Assembly: GCF_029278605.1 (NCBI RefSeq)
Contig: NZ_CP119573.1
Coordinates: 2,662,645 to 2,726,644 of the forward strand
Origin: Cupriavidus sp. WKF15
Lineage (GTDB): Bacteria > Pseudomonadota > Gammaproteobacteria > Burkholderiales > Burkholderiaceae
DNA: 64,000 nucleotides
Reading direction: 5' to 3'
The notes beneath the pieces were generated by a model that saw nothing but the letters and a program-made list of their open reading frames with translations, was not told the origin of the DNA and did not search any database. The position numbers and the translations under genes are program-made. Positions 17,506 through 25,946 of the stretch are shown one piece after another. How positions within the stretch are numbered: the stretch's first letter is position 1; each line of letters begins with the position of its first letter.

Positions 17506-17766
17506 TCTTGAGAACCTCCACGTGTCTAGCCGACACGTATGCTGCATGCTGCATATCTCTAGGGGTGAGTTTCGGCGGTCTCCTCCGGCGAACCAGACTT
17601 GAGAGGAGGTTTCAGAAGAAAGCTGCCAATGAATTCGTCGGCAGCTCGGGAAGAGCGACCCTAGGCCTGACAAGGATTCCAGGGAGTTTTTTAAATTTCC
17701 AACACTTTTTGTTAACGGCTAGTCCGTCTGCCGAATCGCTTCCGCCCGCTCGTCCGCAGAGCCGCA

Positions 17767-18231
17767 TCAGGTGGCAATCAGCGCTTCGCCGCCGGGTTGC
17801 CTCGACGGAAAGCGCAGGAGAAGATCAATGCCGGCGCCACTGCCTGTCACGGTAATGCTCTGGCTGACAATGACGCCTCCGTAGCGGATCAGCGCCCGAT
17901 AGGTACCTCGCGGAAGATTCATATACAGGTACGGCCCTTCGCTGAGCACCAGGAGGACGATCTCGCGCCGCGCGTTGAAGAGCGTGACCGTCACGTCCGA
18001 CAAGGCGCTGCTGTCGGCGCTGTCCACGAAATGCATGCGCACATTGAACTGCTTCGCCGCGCCACGCATGGCGGCCGCCTCGTCAATGCCGATCCCTCCG
18101 GAGACGTAGGAGATGCCGTTCAGTTGCCTCGGTTGCAGCGTCCCCTCCAGCGAAGTGGCTGTTGCAACGCGGAAACCGGCCGATGTGCCGACCGACAGCA
18201 TCAGGCAGCATGTCGCAATGAAGGCGCGCAT
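17767..18231 (-). CDS. Exported hypothetical protein, carboxypeptidase-regulatory-like
   Basis: This 154-residue protein starts at the ATG at 18231 behind AAGGAG. A signal peptide covers about residues 1-25. The second half (VTVTLFNARREIVLLVLSEG, then YLYMNLPRGTYRALIRYGG) resembles the small beta-sandwich of carboxypeptidase-regulatory/PEGA-like domains, so it is probably a periplasmic binding or surface protein. The exact role is unknown. It is divergent from the kinase gene at 18518 and shares an intergenic region with an FNR-like box 101 bp upstream. Confidence 0.6.
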   Translation of the reverse strand: MRAFIATCCLMLSVGTSAGFRVATATSLEGTLQPRQLNGISYVSGGIGIDEAAAMRGAAKQFNVRMHFVDSADSSALSDVTVTLFNARREIVLLVLSEGPYLYMNLPRGTYRALIRYGGVIVSQSITVTGSGAGIDLLLRFPSRQPGGEALIAT

Positions 18232-18331
18232 CCTCTACTCCTTGCGTGATGTGGCAATAAGGCACCTGGCCGCCCAATGGCTGCCGGCACCTTCCAGCCT
18301 TTGCAGACTAGGCGGCGCAAGAGCTTTCATC

Positions 18332-18345
18332 TTGTTATGGATCAA
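18332..18345. promoter_or_regulatory. FNR/Anr-like box TTGTTATGGATCAA
   Basis: One mismatch to TTGAT-N4-ATCAA, in the divergent region between the exported protein (17767-18231) and the kinase fusion (18518-20074). The right half-site is perfect. It could serve either gene. Confidence 0.5.
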
Positions 18346-18517
18346 GGGTTGTGCCACCGTTGACGGCGGGTTACCCGCTGCCTGTCGCGCGTTGGCGGGC
18401 CGGCTTGCAACGCCGGGACATGACGGCTGCCAGCCAGTACACTCTTCGCAATCATCAGACAGTGGGTCGCCGGCCGTTTTGCCTTGGCGGAGCCCGGCTG
18501 ACGGAGGGAAAGCTCTC

Positions 18518-20074
18518 ATGGATGACACGGCATTGACGGCAGCGTTGACGCAGGCAGGCGCCTACCCGCATCCGGTCCAGGAAGTCCATGTCATCGAGAC
18601 GCATATATCGCGGGTATTCCTCGCGGGTGCCTTTGCCTACAAGGTTCGCAAACCGGTGCGGTTCGACTTTGTGGACTTCTCCACCGCGCAGGCGCGCCGA
18701 GCCGATTGCGAGACAGAATTTCGCCTGAACAGCCGCCTTGCGCCGGAACTCTACCTCGGCGTGGTGCCCATCACCACGGATGACGGCGCAGGGGCCGTAC
18801 GGGTCGAAGGCCACGGCACGCCCCTTGAGTATGCGGTCAAGATGCGGCGCTTCGAGCAGCAAGACCTGCTTCTCGAAAGGGTTAGGGCGCAGCGTCTGGA
18901 CGTGGCTCATGTGGATGCGCTGGCGCGGCGCATCGCCGCCTTCCATCACGACCAGCCGCGCGCGGCCCCGGCCGAAGGCTTCGGCACGCCAGCGCGCGTT
19001 GACGCGACGCTCGCGGAGTGCCTCGGCGGCATCGCCCGGCTTGCTCACGACGCCGGCCTTGCCGACCAGGTCGGGCAGCTGATCCGGACCAGGGCGAGCA
19101 TGCTGGCCGGTGCATTGCAGTCACGCCTGCGCCATGGCCATGTACGCGAGTGCCATGGCGATCTGCACCTCGGGAATATTGTATTGCTCGACGACAAGCC
19201 GACGCCGTTCGACTGCCTCGAGTTCAACCCCGGGCTGCGCTGGATCGACACCATCAGCGACCTTGCCTTCCCGTTCATGGACTTGCAGCATCATGGCCGG
19301 CAAGACCTTGCCTACCGGTTGCTCGACGTCTACCTGCAGCACTCCGGAGACTATGCGGGACTGGTCTTGTTGCCGTTCTACGTCGCCATGCGCGCGCTGG
19401 TGCGCGCGCGCGTGCTGCTGGAACGGGAGCACCAGCAGCAGAAGGCCGCCCGGTTACCACTGGTGGCCGCCCAGGTCGAATGCCACGACCTGCTGGCCCT
19501 TGCCCGGCGTACCCTGGCTCGCCGCAACGGTCCGCTGATCCTGATGCATGGCCTTTCCGGCAGCGGCAAGTCCACCGTCGCGGCGCAGATGAGCGAGACC
19601 GCAGGCATGGTGCGTGTACGCTCGGACGTCGAGCGCAAAAGGACGCGCCATGACATGCCGCCGGAAAACGGCTGGTATAGCGACACGCGGACTGAGCGGA
19701 CCTACTATCGCCTGCTTGCCATTTGCCGGCTGGGCTGCAGCGCGGGCTTTCCCATGATTGCCGATGCGACCTTCCTCTTGCGCAGCCAGCGCGATCGCTT
19801 TGCGGCGCAAGCACGTCGCCTTGGCGTACCCTTCTATATTGTCGATTGCGAAGCGCCTCTGGAATCGCTTCGCGCCCGCATCGAGGCCCGGGCGCTGGCG
19901 CACCAGGATCCTTCGGAGGCCGACTGCGCTACGCTGGAATGGCAATTGCGCGTGCAGGAGCCACTGACCGTGGCCGAGCGCGCCTGCGTAGTATCCGCGA
20001 ATCAGGCCACGGCGCTGATTGCCCGGATGGGAATCAGCGACAAGAACGTCACGATGCCAGGCCAGCGCGGCTGA
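18518..20074 (+). CDS. Two-domain protein: aminoglycoside-phosphotransferase-like kinase plus P-loop kinase
   Basis: This 518-residue protein starts at the ATG at 18518 behind GGAGGG. Residues 1-330 resemble APH/choline-kinase-fold proteins (FAYKVRKPVRFDFVDFS, catalytic-loop-like ECHGDLHLGNIVL, then FDCLEFNP). Residues 340-518 form a P-loop kinase with Walker A GLSGSGKST and an arginine-rich lid. This fusion is common in proteobacteria, usually annotated as an AAA-family ATPase, and its substrate is unknown. It often occurs with stress/PHA genes. Its 3' end overlaps the convergent PHA depolymerase gene by 26 bp. Confidence 0.75.
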   Translation: MDDTALTAALTQAGAYPHPVQEVHVIETHISRVFLAGAFAYKVRKPVRFDFVDFSTAQARRADCETEFRLNSRLAPELYLGVVPITTDDGAGAVRVEGHGTPLEYAVKMRRFEQQDLLLERVRAQRLDVAHVDALARRIAAFHHDQPRAAPAEGFGTPARVDATLAECLGGIARLAHDAGLADQVGQLIRTRASMLAGALQSRLRHGHVRECHGDLHLGNIVLLDDKPTPFDCLEFNPGLRWIDTISDLAFPFMDLQHHGRQDLAYRLLDVYLQHSGDYAGLVLLPFYVAMRALVRARVLLEREHQQQKAARLPLVAAQVECHDLLALARRTLARRNGPLILMHGLSGSGKSTVAAQMSETAGMVRVRSDVERKRTRHDMPPENGWYSDTRTERTYYRLLAICRLGCSAGFPMIADATFLLRSQRDRFAAQARRLGVPFYIVDCEAPLESLRARIEARALAHQDPSEADCATLEWQLRVQEPLTVAERACVVSANQATALIARMGISDKNVTMPGQRG

Positions 20075-21245
20075 GTGAACCATCCGATCGTCGACATTGC
20101 GCTGGCTCCTCTAGCCAGGCACGCAAAGCGGGATATACGCGGTTGCGCCACACGTCGCCACAGAACAAGTCATAGTGATCACAGCCGGGAACCGTGACCT
20201 TGGCGCGATGCCGGTCCGTCAGACCGGTGCATAGCGCATGCGTCGCGTGGGTCTGCCCGGCACCGGTGATGGTGTCGAGCTTGCCTTCCACCGTCAGCAG
20301 CCGGGTTGTGCGCATGGATGCCGGGCTTACCAGAACCCCATCAACCCACCACAAGCCGCGCGGCAGCAGGTATTCGCGAAAAACGATACGCATGGTATCC
20401 AGCAGAAATTCCACCGGCATGTCCATCATTGCCCCATAGCCTGCGTTGGTCCTCAACGCCTGGTCCACAGAGCGATGGCCGAGCCACAGGTAAGGCAAGG
20501 CATCCAGCATGAGCGAGAACAGCCGCTCCGGCTGGCCGCTTGCCAGGGTCGGCAGTTGCAGGAAGCCAGGATAGACGACCCGCCCGGCACCGGGATATCC
20601 GGGCGGCACGGCTCCCGTGCAGTTGGAAAGGAACACAGGCACGGGCATTGCCGCCGCAATGCGTCCGAGCCTGGTTGGGCGAAGCCGGGCATCCAGCGGG
20701 CCGCCCATCAGCGCCAGCGCCCGAATCTCCCGCGCACCGCTGGCTGCCAGGCGTGCGACCGCCGCCAGCGCCGGGACGGTGCCTTGGCAGATCGCCACCA
20801 CGTCCAGGTTGGCCGGACCAAGCAGCGCCATGAAACGCTCCAGCACAAGTACACAATCATCCAGGCCGAATCGCCCCGCTTCAGGCGGTACATCGCGTGC
20901 GTCGATCCAGTCGGTGACATAGACATCAGCATCTGCGAGCATGGACTCGATGGCATCGCCTACGACCACCGCCCGGTGCCCGGCAAGTGGGGCACACAAC
21001 ATCCGCTGTACCCCCTTGCCTTCCCCCACCGAGAAACGGAGCAACCGGCAGAAGGGGGTTTCGGCAACGACAGTCTGCCGCACGGGCAGGCGCTGCCCAT
21101 CCTGGAAAATCGGTGCGAGGTGGAACGACGGCGGTCCGAACTGGCGCATCGATGCCTGGAACAGCTCGTAGGCATAGGCAAACTGAGCGCTGCGCACAAT
21201 CTCAGCCAAAGCGGTCATCGGCGCCACAACCGGAGAGGAGTTCAT
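20049..21245 (-). CDS. Intracellular polyhydroxyalkanoate depolymerase (PhaZ-like)
   Basis: This 398-residue alpha/beta-hydrolase has the intracellular PHB depolymerase pattern: YVTDWIDARDVPP, the nucleophile elbow VAICQGTVPALAA with Cys153, and the C-terminal VPGCDHYDLFCGDVWR. In the Ralstonia/Cupriavidus PhaZ family the catalytic nucleophile is a cysteine, which this sequence keeps. It would mobilise stored PHB granules, a carbon and redox reserve, in the cytoplasm. I took the ATG at 21245; the only good AAGGAG is about 20 bases further upstream, so the start is not certain. It lies at the edge of the low-oxygen block. Confidence 0.8.
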   Translation of the reverse strand: MNSSPVVAPMTALAEIVRSAQFAYAYELFQASMRQFGPPSFHLAPIFQDGQRLPVRQTVVAETPFCRLLRFSVGEGKGVQRMLCAPLAGHRAVVVGDAIESMLADADVYVTDWIDARDVPPEAGRFGLDDCVLVLERFMALLGPANLDVVAICQGTVPALAAVARLAASGAREIRALALMGGPLDARLRPTRLGRIAAAMPVPVFLSNCTGAVPPGYPGAGRVVYPGFLQLPTLASGQPERLFSLMLDALPYLWLGHRSVDQALRTNAGYGAMMDMPVEFLLDTMRIVFREYLLPRGLWWVDGVLVSPASMRTTRLLTVEGKLDTITGAGQTHATHALCTGLTDRHRAKVTVPGCDHYDLFCGDVWRNRVYPALRAWLEEPAQCRRSDGSLSRAGLAS

Positions 21246-21552
21246 GCTGTCGTCAGGGATATCCGGACTCCTTCGCAAATACTTCGCGGGGGCCGCCTGC
21301 GTCGACCTGCCGTCGGCCGAAAGCAGCCAGTGCCTGGCTCAATGACCTGCCCATTCCAACATACTCGAGCATGAGCCTTGGCGCATGACGCAGTGCAAAG
21401 CGCCCTTCGCGGTAATTGCGATGTCGCGCTATGGCGCAGAACGTCTGTTATGAGGAGCCGACCCTCTCGCAGACTGTCGGGCGCGGTTCCGTGCGCGAGA
21501 ACTCGCGATTACCCTCGCAATGGTTGCAACCCCGAACCTGGCGCCCCGCCCT
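21246..21552. other. Intergenic stretch with a possible 39-codon minus-strand ORF
   Basis: The 307-bp gap upstream of phaZ holds a short frame on the minus strand (ATG at 21372, stop at 21253; AAGG upstream) that would encode a 39-residue peptide ahead of phaZ. It has no recognised family and may be chance. No FNR-like box, repeat or RNA gene was seen. Confidence 0.3.
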
Positions 21553-21924
21553 TCAGCGGCCGCTGGCGTGCGGGTGCTCATGGCGGTGCTGGCAGGCCGT
21601 GCAGCGCTGGGCAGTCGGATAGGCCTGCAGGCGCGCGTAGGGTATGGCCTGCCAGCAGTCGATGCAGACGCCGTACCGACCGCCCTTGATCCGCGCCTTG
21701 GCTGCCTCGATATCGGCCAGTTGCATCCGATAGTGCTCGAGCATGGCGTCCTCCTGGCGCTGCAAGGCCCCTTCTTCCGCAAGATCGCCCCCGTCTCGCG
21801 CCTCAGGTTGCGTGAGAGGTACCAGCGGCGAGTCCGCAGACCCGACGGCGGCACGGATGCGGGCCTCATCCGTGTCCAGTTGTGCGGCCAAGGCCGCCTG
21901 TTCCTGCTTTGTCAGCGCCCGCAT
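21553..21924 (-). CDS. DksA/TraR-family zinc-finger protein
   Basis: This 123-residue protein starts at the ATG at 21924. It has a long helical N-terminal part (coiled coil, about residues 8-80, with QRQEDAMLEHYRMQLADIE) and a C-terminal four-cysteine zinc finger (GVCIDCWQAIPYARLQAYP, then CTAC). DksA-family proteins enter the RNA polymerase secondary channel and modulate transcription, often with ppGpp. This one is shorter than true DksA. It follows the Hsp20 gene by 19 bp on the same strand, suggesting co-transcription. Confidence 0.78.
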   Translation of the reverse strand: MRALTKQEQAALAAQLDTDEARIRAAVGSADSPLVPLTQPEARDGGDLAEEGALQRQEDAMLEHYRMQLADIEAAKARIKGGRYGVCIDCWQAIPYARLQAYPTAQRCTACQHRHEHPHASGR

Positions 21925-21943
21925 AATACGTCTCTTGATCAAA

Positions 21944-22366
21944 CTACTTCACGGCAATCCGCTGCTGCGGTGAGCTTTCCTTCTTGGGCAACAGCACGCG
22001 CAGCACGCCGTCGCTGTATGTCGCGTCGACTCTGCTCTCATCGATATTTGCATCCAGGGTAAAGGCACGATGCATCGAGCCGCTGTAGCGCTCGCGCCGG
22101 ATGACGCGCTCGCCCTCTTTCTGCTCGGAGGATCTTTCCACCTTCGCCGCGATTATCACGGTACCCCGATCCACCGAAACCTCGATGTCTTCCTTCTTCA
22201 CGCCCGGCAGTTCCGCCGACAGCGTATAGCCACTATCCGATTCCGAGACGTCGACCTTGAATGCGAGGCCCGTATCGGCCGTCCCACGGAACGAGCGCAG
22301 CATGCCTTGCAGCATGTCGCTGATCGGTTCGACGGCAAACGGATCATAGTGCCTGAGGTTGGTCAT
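21944..22366 (-). CDS. Hsp20/alpha-crystallin small heat-shock protein
   Basis: This 140-residue protein starts at the ATG at 22366 behind AAGGAGAG. The alpha-crystallin domain spans about residues 35-130 (KVDVSESDSGYTLSAELPG, VSVDRGTVIIAAK, then SDGVLRVLLPKK). It is a cytoplasmic, ATP-independent holdase that binds unfolding proteins. It probably forms an operon with the DksA-like gene. An FNR-like box lies 78 bp upstream of its start, so induction by low oxygen is plausible in addition to heat. Confidence 0.88.
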   Translation of the reverse strand: MTNLRHYDPFAVEPISDMLQGMLRSFRGTADTGLAFKVDVSESDSGYTLSAELPGVKKEDIEVSVDRGTVIIAAKVERSSEQKEGERVIRRERYSGSMHRAFTLDANIDESRVDATYSDGVLRVLLPKKESSPQQRIAVK

Positions 22367-22443
22367 GGTGCTCTCCTTGCAAGACTGATATGGAACCGGA
22401 GGATCCGGCTGTCTTCAGATTGGCAGTTCCGGATGGCAGTCAT

Positions 22444-22457
22444 TTGTCCTGCATCAA
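22444..22457. promoter_or_regulatory. FNR/Anr-like box TTGTCCTGCATCAA
   Basis: Two mismatches in the left half, perfect right half (ATCAA) relative to TTGAT-N4-ATCAA. It lies 78 bp upstream of the hsp20 start and 194 bp upstream of the degenerate receiver gene. Confidence 0.4.
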
Positions 22458-22515
22458 GATGAATGCATCCCGCTATGAGCCGGCTGCCTCACTCACAGAG
22501 TCTCCCAAAGGCCGC

Positions 22516-22563
22516 CCGTCAGTCAGGCCGTCAGTCAGGCCGTCAGTCAGGCCGTCAGTCAGG
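22516..22563. repeat. Four perfect tandem copies of a 12-bp unit
   Basis: The unit CCGTCAGTCAGG is repeated four times without a break, in the intergenic region between hsp20 and the receiver-domain gene. A length of 12 bp could vary by slippage and shift promoter spacing. Inside each unit GTCAGTCA repeats again. Confidence 0.9.
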
Positions 22564-22650
22564 GAAACCTGACAGCCCTGCCTCCAGGACTGACACAAGT
22601 CTCAGCACTGCCTGATTTCGAACCGCCGCGACACCCACGATACTGATCTC

Positions 22651-23115
22651 ATGAGCAGCCGCCCCCAACTCGCCACGATTACCGTCTACCTCCTCGAACA
22701 CGCCAGTGCCATCAGGACGCGGCAGTTGCGCATGCTTGAAGGCATCGTGGGCGTAAGGGTAGTCGGAACGGGTACGGATGCGGAAACCAACCTGCCAACG
22801 ATCAAGGCGCTTCACACGGACGTTGTGCTGGTCGGACTGCGCGGCGGGCAGCCCCTGTGGCAAATCCGGCTGGTGGCGGCCGCGTTGCCGCGGAGCATTG
22901 TGATCGTGCTCACCAACAGCGCGGCCCCATTGATGCGAATGGCCTGCCTGAAGGCAGGGGGAAGCTACTGCTTCGACAAGACACTGGAAGTCAACCAATG
23001 GCGGGCTTCCCTGCTGAAGATTGCGGACGCAGCCCAACTCGGCCTGGGATCGCCGCGGTTGCGGACGCGACGGAGCCGTCTTGACACCAGCTTATCTGGA
23101 GACAGCGATGGTTGA
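22651..23115 (+). CDS. Degenerate response-regulator receiver protein lacking the phospho-acceptor Asp
   Basis: This 154-residue protein has the receiver fold pattern (ITVYLLEHASAIRTRQLRML, TDVVLVGLRGG, IVIVLTNSAA, CFDK) but the aspartate that normally ends the third strand is Gly62, and only one acidic residue (Glu16) remains of the acidic pocket. Thr88 and Lys110 are kept. It cannot be phosphorylated in the usual way. There is no output domain. Its end overlaps the start of the FNR-type gene by 8 bp, so the two are probably translationally coupled and may act together. Confidence 0.65.
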   Translation: MSSRPQLATITVYLLEHASAIRTRQLRMLEGIVGVRVVGTGTDAETNLPTIKALHTDVVLVGLRGGQPLWQIRLVAAALPRSIVIVLTNSAAPLMRMACLKAGGSYCFDKTLEVNQWRASLLKIADAAQLGLGSPRLRTRRSRLDTSLSGDSDG

Positions 23116-23881
23116 AACTGGCGAATCGCTTTCGATTGAACTTGCCGAAGCTCCGGCTTCAACGCTTGCCGTGGCCGCTGCGCAGATGACGCCGAAGCCG
23201 GCGGCCCAGTGTTCGAGCTGCGCGCTACGGCACGTCTGCATGGCATCCAGCCTGGGCGACGCCGACGTCGTGCGCCTGCATGATGTGGTACGCAACTGGC
23301 GAATAGTCAGGCAAGGCCAGGCCCTGTACCGGGCCGGGGACCCCTTCCAGAGCATCTATGCGCTGCGTTCGGGGTCATTCAAGACCGTGCTTTCCCATGA
23401 GAACGGCCGGGAGTATGTGTCAGGCTTCTTCCTTCCCGGTGAAACGGTCGGCCTCGACGGCATCGCCACCGATGTCCATACCTGCGATGCCATTGCGCTG
23501 GAGGACAGCGCGGTCTGCGTCATCCCGTTCCACCTGCTCGAAGCCCTGTGCCGCGAAGTCAGGTCCTTGCAACAACATGTGCACAGGCTCCTGAGTGCTG
23601 AAATCGTCCGGGAGACGGGGCAGATGATGCTGCTCGGGAATCTGTCGGCGGAACAACGGGTGGCTTCCTTCCTGCTCAGCATCTCCGATCGTCTGCGACG
23701 CAGGGGTTATTCGTCCACGGCATTCACGTTGCGCATGACGCGAGAAGACATCGGAAGCTACCTTGGCATGACTCTGGAAACCGTCAGCCGGACTTTGTCG
23801 CGTTTCCAGCAGGAAGGGCTGATCCGGGTGCGGGGCAAACAGATCGAACTGCTCGACCAGGAGGCCCTCGACATGCGCTGA
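23108..23881 (+). CDS. FNR/Anr-type oxygen-responsive transcriptional regulator (4Fe-4S)
   Basis: This 257-residue Crp-Fnr protein starts at the ATG at 23108 behind CTGGAGA. It has the N-terminal cysteine set C35-X2-C38-X5-C44 plus C126, the same spacing as the four ligands of the oxygen-labile 4Fe-4S cluster in E. coli FNR (C20, C23, C29, C122). The cyclic-nucleotide-like domain covers about residues 60-175, and the helix-turn-helix is EDIGSYLGMTLETVSRTLSRF, whose E-SR pattern is that of FNR-family proteins reading TTGAT-N4-ATCAA. It should activate anaerobic genes; matching boxes occur around it. Confidence 0.88.
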   Translation: MVETGESLSIELAEAPASTLAVAAAQMTPKPAAQCSSCALRHVCMASSLGDADVVRLHDVVRNWRIVRQGQALYRAGDPFQSIYALRSGSFKTVLSHENGREYVSGFFLPGETVGLDGIATDVHTCDAIALEDSAVCVIPFHLLEALCREVRSLQQHVHRLLSAEIVRETGQMMLLGNLSAEQRVASFLLSISDRLRRRGYSSTAFTLRMTREDIGSYLGMTLETVSRTLSRFQQEGLIRVRGKQIELLDQEALDMR

Positions 23882-23960
23882 GAAGCCGAGGTGAGCTCGC
23901 TGCACCGGCAGTTGCGCTTCTCCCTGTCTGTATCGATCCGCACTGACGGCCGGGCATGGT

Positions 23961-24608
23961 TCAGAGCCCTTCGTCATCGTCGAACAGACGGTTGCGCATG
24001 GCATAGCGCAACAGTGCCGCCTCGCTTGGCATGTGCATCTTTTCCATTAGCCGCATCTTGTACGTGCTGACGGTCTTGGCACTGACGCAAAGGGCCGCGG
24101 CAATCGCCGTGAGCGGCTCGCCCAGCACCAGGCGACGGTACACTTCCAACTCACGGTCCGACAATCGCAGGTGGGGCGCCTGGCTGTACGGGTCCTGGAG
24201 GCTGGCGGCCAACTTGCCCGCGATCGCCTGGCTGACATAGGTGCCACCGCTGGCCACCTGGTCAATGGCGCACACCAGCTCGTTCGCCGCGCTTTCCTTG
24301 GTCAGGTAGCCTGCGGCGCCAGCCTGGAAAGCGCGCACGATGTATTGCTCCTCCGCGTGCATGGTGAGCACCAGAATGCGCAGCCCCGGTTGCTCGTCCC
24401 GCAGCAGCCGGATCAGCTCGAGTCCGCTGCGGCCCGGCATCGACAAATCCAGCAGCAGCACCTGCGGCGCGCAATCCCGCACCAGCTTGAGCACCTGCGT
24501 GCCGTCCGCGGCCTCGCCGGCCACCTCGAACCTGCCGGCGCGTTCCAGGATATGCTTCAGCCCGTCCCGTACCACGGCGTGGTCGTCTGCAATGAGTACG
24601 CGGATCAT
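23961..24608 (-). CDS. NarL/FixJ-family response regulator
   Basis: This 215-residue protein has a complete receiver domain (IADDH acidic pair, phospho-acceptor Asp54 in LLLDLSMPG, and KES near residue 104) and a C-terminal LuxR-type helix-turn-helix (LSDRELEVYRRLVLGE, then AAALCVSAKTVSTYKMRLMEKM). It is one base downstream of the histidine kinase gene on the same strand and is clearly its partner. Expected output is transcription control of the surrounding stress genes. Confidence 0.88.
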   Translation of the reverse strand: MIRVLIADDHAVVRDGLKHILERAGRFEVAGEAADGTQVLKLVRDCAPQVLLLDLSMPGRSGLELIRLLRDEQPGLRILVLTMHAEEQYIVRAFQAGAAGYLTKESAANELVCAIDQVASGGTYVSQAIAGKLAASLQDPYSQAPHLRLSDRELEVYRRLVLGEPLTAIAAALCVSAKTVSTYKMRLMEKMHMPSEAALLRYAMRNRLFDDDEGL

Positions 24609-24609
24609 C

Positions 24610-25749
24610 TCAGGCCCCTTTCCATTGTGGGATCCTTACGGTCAGGCAGAACCCCGCACCCGGCACGCTGTCGATCGCCACCGTTCCGCCGAGCAGGCGT
24701 GCCCGCTCGCGGATCCCGAGCAGCCCCAGTGACTTGCGTGGCCCTCTGCCGGATGACTGCTTGTCCCAGCCCGCCCCATTGTCCTGTACGCGCAACTCGA
24801 TCTGGCCATCCACTTGCGCCAGGTGAACGCTCACGGCCGTTGCATTGGCGTGCCGCACGGCATTGCTCAATGCCTCCTGCACGATACGGAACATGGCAAT
24901 CGCGGTTTGCTCGGGAACATCGGCATCCACACCGTCCACGATCGCCGGCAATCCATAGCGCTTGGAGAAATCCGTGGCCAGCCACTCGATGGCGGTCAGC
25001 ATGCCCAGTTCGTCCAGCAGTGCCGGACGCAGGTCACTGGCAAAGCGGCGAACCGACGCCACGGTATCGTCGATGACATCGTTCATGGCGGCGATGTCCC
25101 CGAGCAGACCCTGGGTGTCCCTGCCTTCCGCGACATCGGCGCCAAGCATGGCCATGTCCATTTTTAACGCACTGAGCCGCTGGCCAAGATCATCATGGAG
25201 TCCGCGTGCGATGCGCCGCTTCTCCTCCTCGCGCGCGGCCAGGATGCTGCCCGAAAGCTGCTGCAGTTCCTCGCGTGAGCGGCGCAACGCCTCGTCAGCG
25301 CGTACCCGTTCGGTAATGTCGCGCAGCATCACGGTGTAGAGCTTCGTGCCACCATCGATCGTCTGCGAGATGGACGCCTCGATGGGGAACTCGCTACCGT
25401 CCCGGCGCATGGCATAGAGCGCCCGTTGCCGCCCCATCTGCCGGTCAGAGATACCAGTGATGCCGAACCGACGCACGTGCGCTTCATGGGCAGCCCGGAA
25501 GCGCTCGGGAATGAAGTCATTGAGGTGCCGGCCGATCGCTTGTCCGGCTGGCCATGCGAACAGGGTCTCCGCCATCGGGTTGAACAGCACGACGCGCTGC
25601 GCGCCGTCGACAGAGATGATGGCCTCCATGGACGAACGGATGATCCCCGCCAGCCTTGCCTGGCTTGGGCCCGCCCGGCGAACCTGGCGCCCGGCGGCAA
25701 GCCGCGTCCCGCGCATCCTGATCGTATGAGGGGTCTTGCCCTTCGCCAT
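24610..25749 (-). CDS. PAS-domain sensor histidine kinase (HisKA_3/NarX-type, soluble)
   Basis: This 379-residue protein has one PAS domain (about residues 33-145, FNPMAETLFAW and MRRDGSEFPIEASIS), a PAC-like linker, a HisKA_3 dimer domain with phospho-site His185 (IARGLHDDLGQRLSALK), and a HATPase domain (QDNGAGWD, GLLGIRERARLLGG). No membrane segments are present, so it senses a cytoplasmic cue. FixL/OxyR-like oxygen sensing would need haem; the haem histidine of FixL cannot be confirmed here. It pairs with the NarL/FixJ regulator just downstream. Confidence 0.85.
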   Translation of the reverse strand: MAKGKTPHTIRMRGTRLAAGRQVRRAGPSQARLAGIIRSSMEAIISVDGAQRVVLFNPMAETLFAWPAGQAIGRHLNDFIPERFRAAHEAHVRRFGITGISDRQMGRQRALYAMRRDGSEFPIEASISQTIDGGTKLYTVMLRDITERVRADEALRRSREELQQLSGSILAAREEEKRRIARGLHDDLGQRLSALKMDMAMLGADVAEGRDTQGLLGDIAAMNDVIDDTVASVRRFASDLRPALLDELGMLTAIEWLATDFSKRYGLPAIVDGVDADVPEQTAIAMFRIVQEALSNAVRHANATAVSVHLAQVDGQIELRVQDNGAGWDKQSSGRGPRKSLGLLGIRERARLLGGTVAIDSVPGAGFCLTVRIPQWKGA

Positions 25750-25946
25750 GTCTGGTGCCCTGAGCGCACATTCCGGTTCCTATTGAAGGCACTATAGAAG
25801 CACGCCAGCGGAGTGCAACCTGCGCCTGCGCGAATACCTGGGGCCGGAATCCGGTGGCCCGGGAAACGTTTCTCAATCCGGTTCCAGGAATCTCGCAAGC
25901 AGTTTCCGGATGACGAAGGTCAGCAGGAGATAGCCTGCCAGGCGGC

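Larger units (their letters stand above)
16788..17722. mobile_element. parDE-bearing unit bounded by 23-bp inverted repeats
   Basis: The left end (16788-16810) starts CTAGCCGTTAACAAAAA and the right end (17700-17722) is its reverse complement with one mismatch in 23. A direct TCCGTCT lies just outside each end (16779-16785 and 17723-17729, with two extra bases on the left). The only genes inside are parD and parE. No transposase is present, so if mobile it would need help in trans. Calling it mobile is inference from end structure. Confidence 0.45.

Noticed and set aside
16788..17722. Integron cassette with attC sites around parDE (GTTAAC-type ends)
   Set aside because: Cassette borders would be direct, not inverted, repeats, and no integrase gene or short imperfect attC fold was seen.
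22516..22563. CRISPR-like array
   Set aside because: The 12-bp units are contiguous without spacers, so this is a simple tandem repeat.
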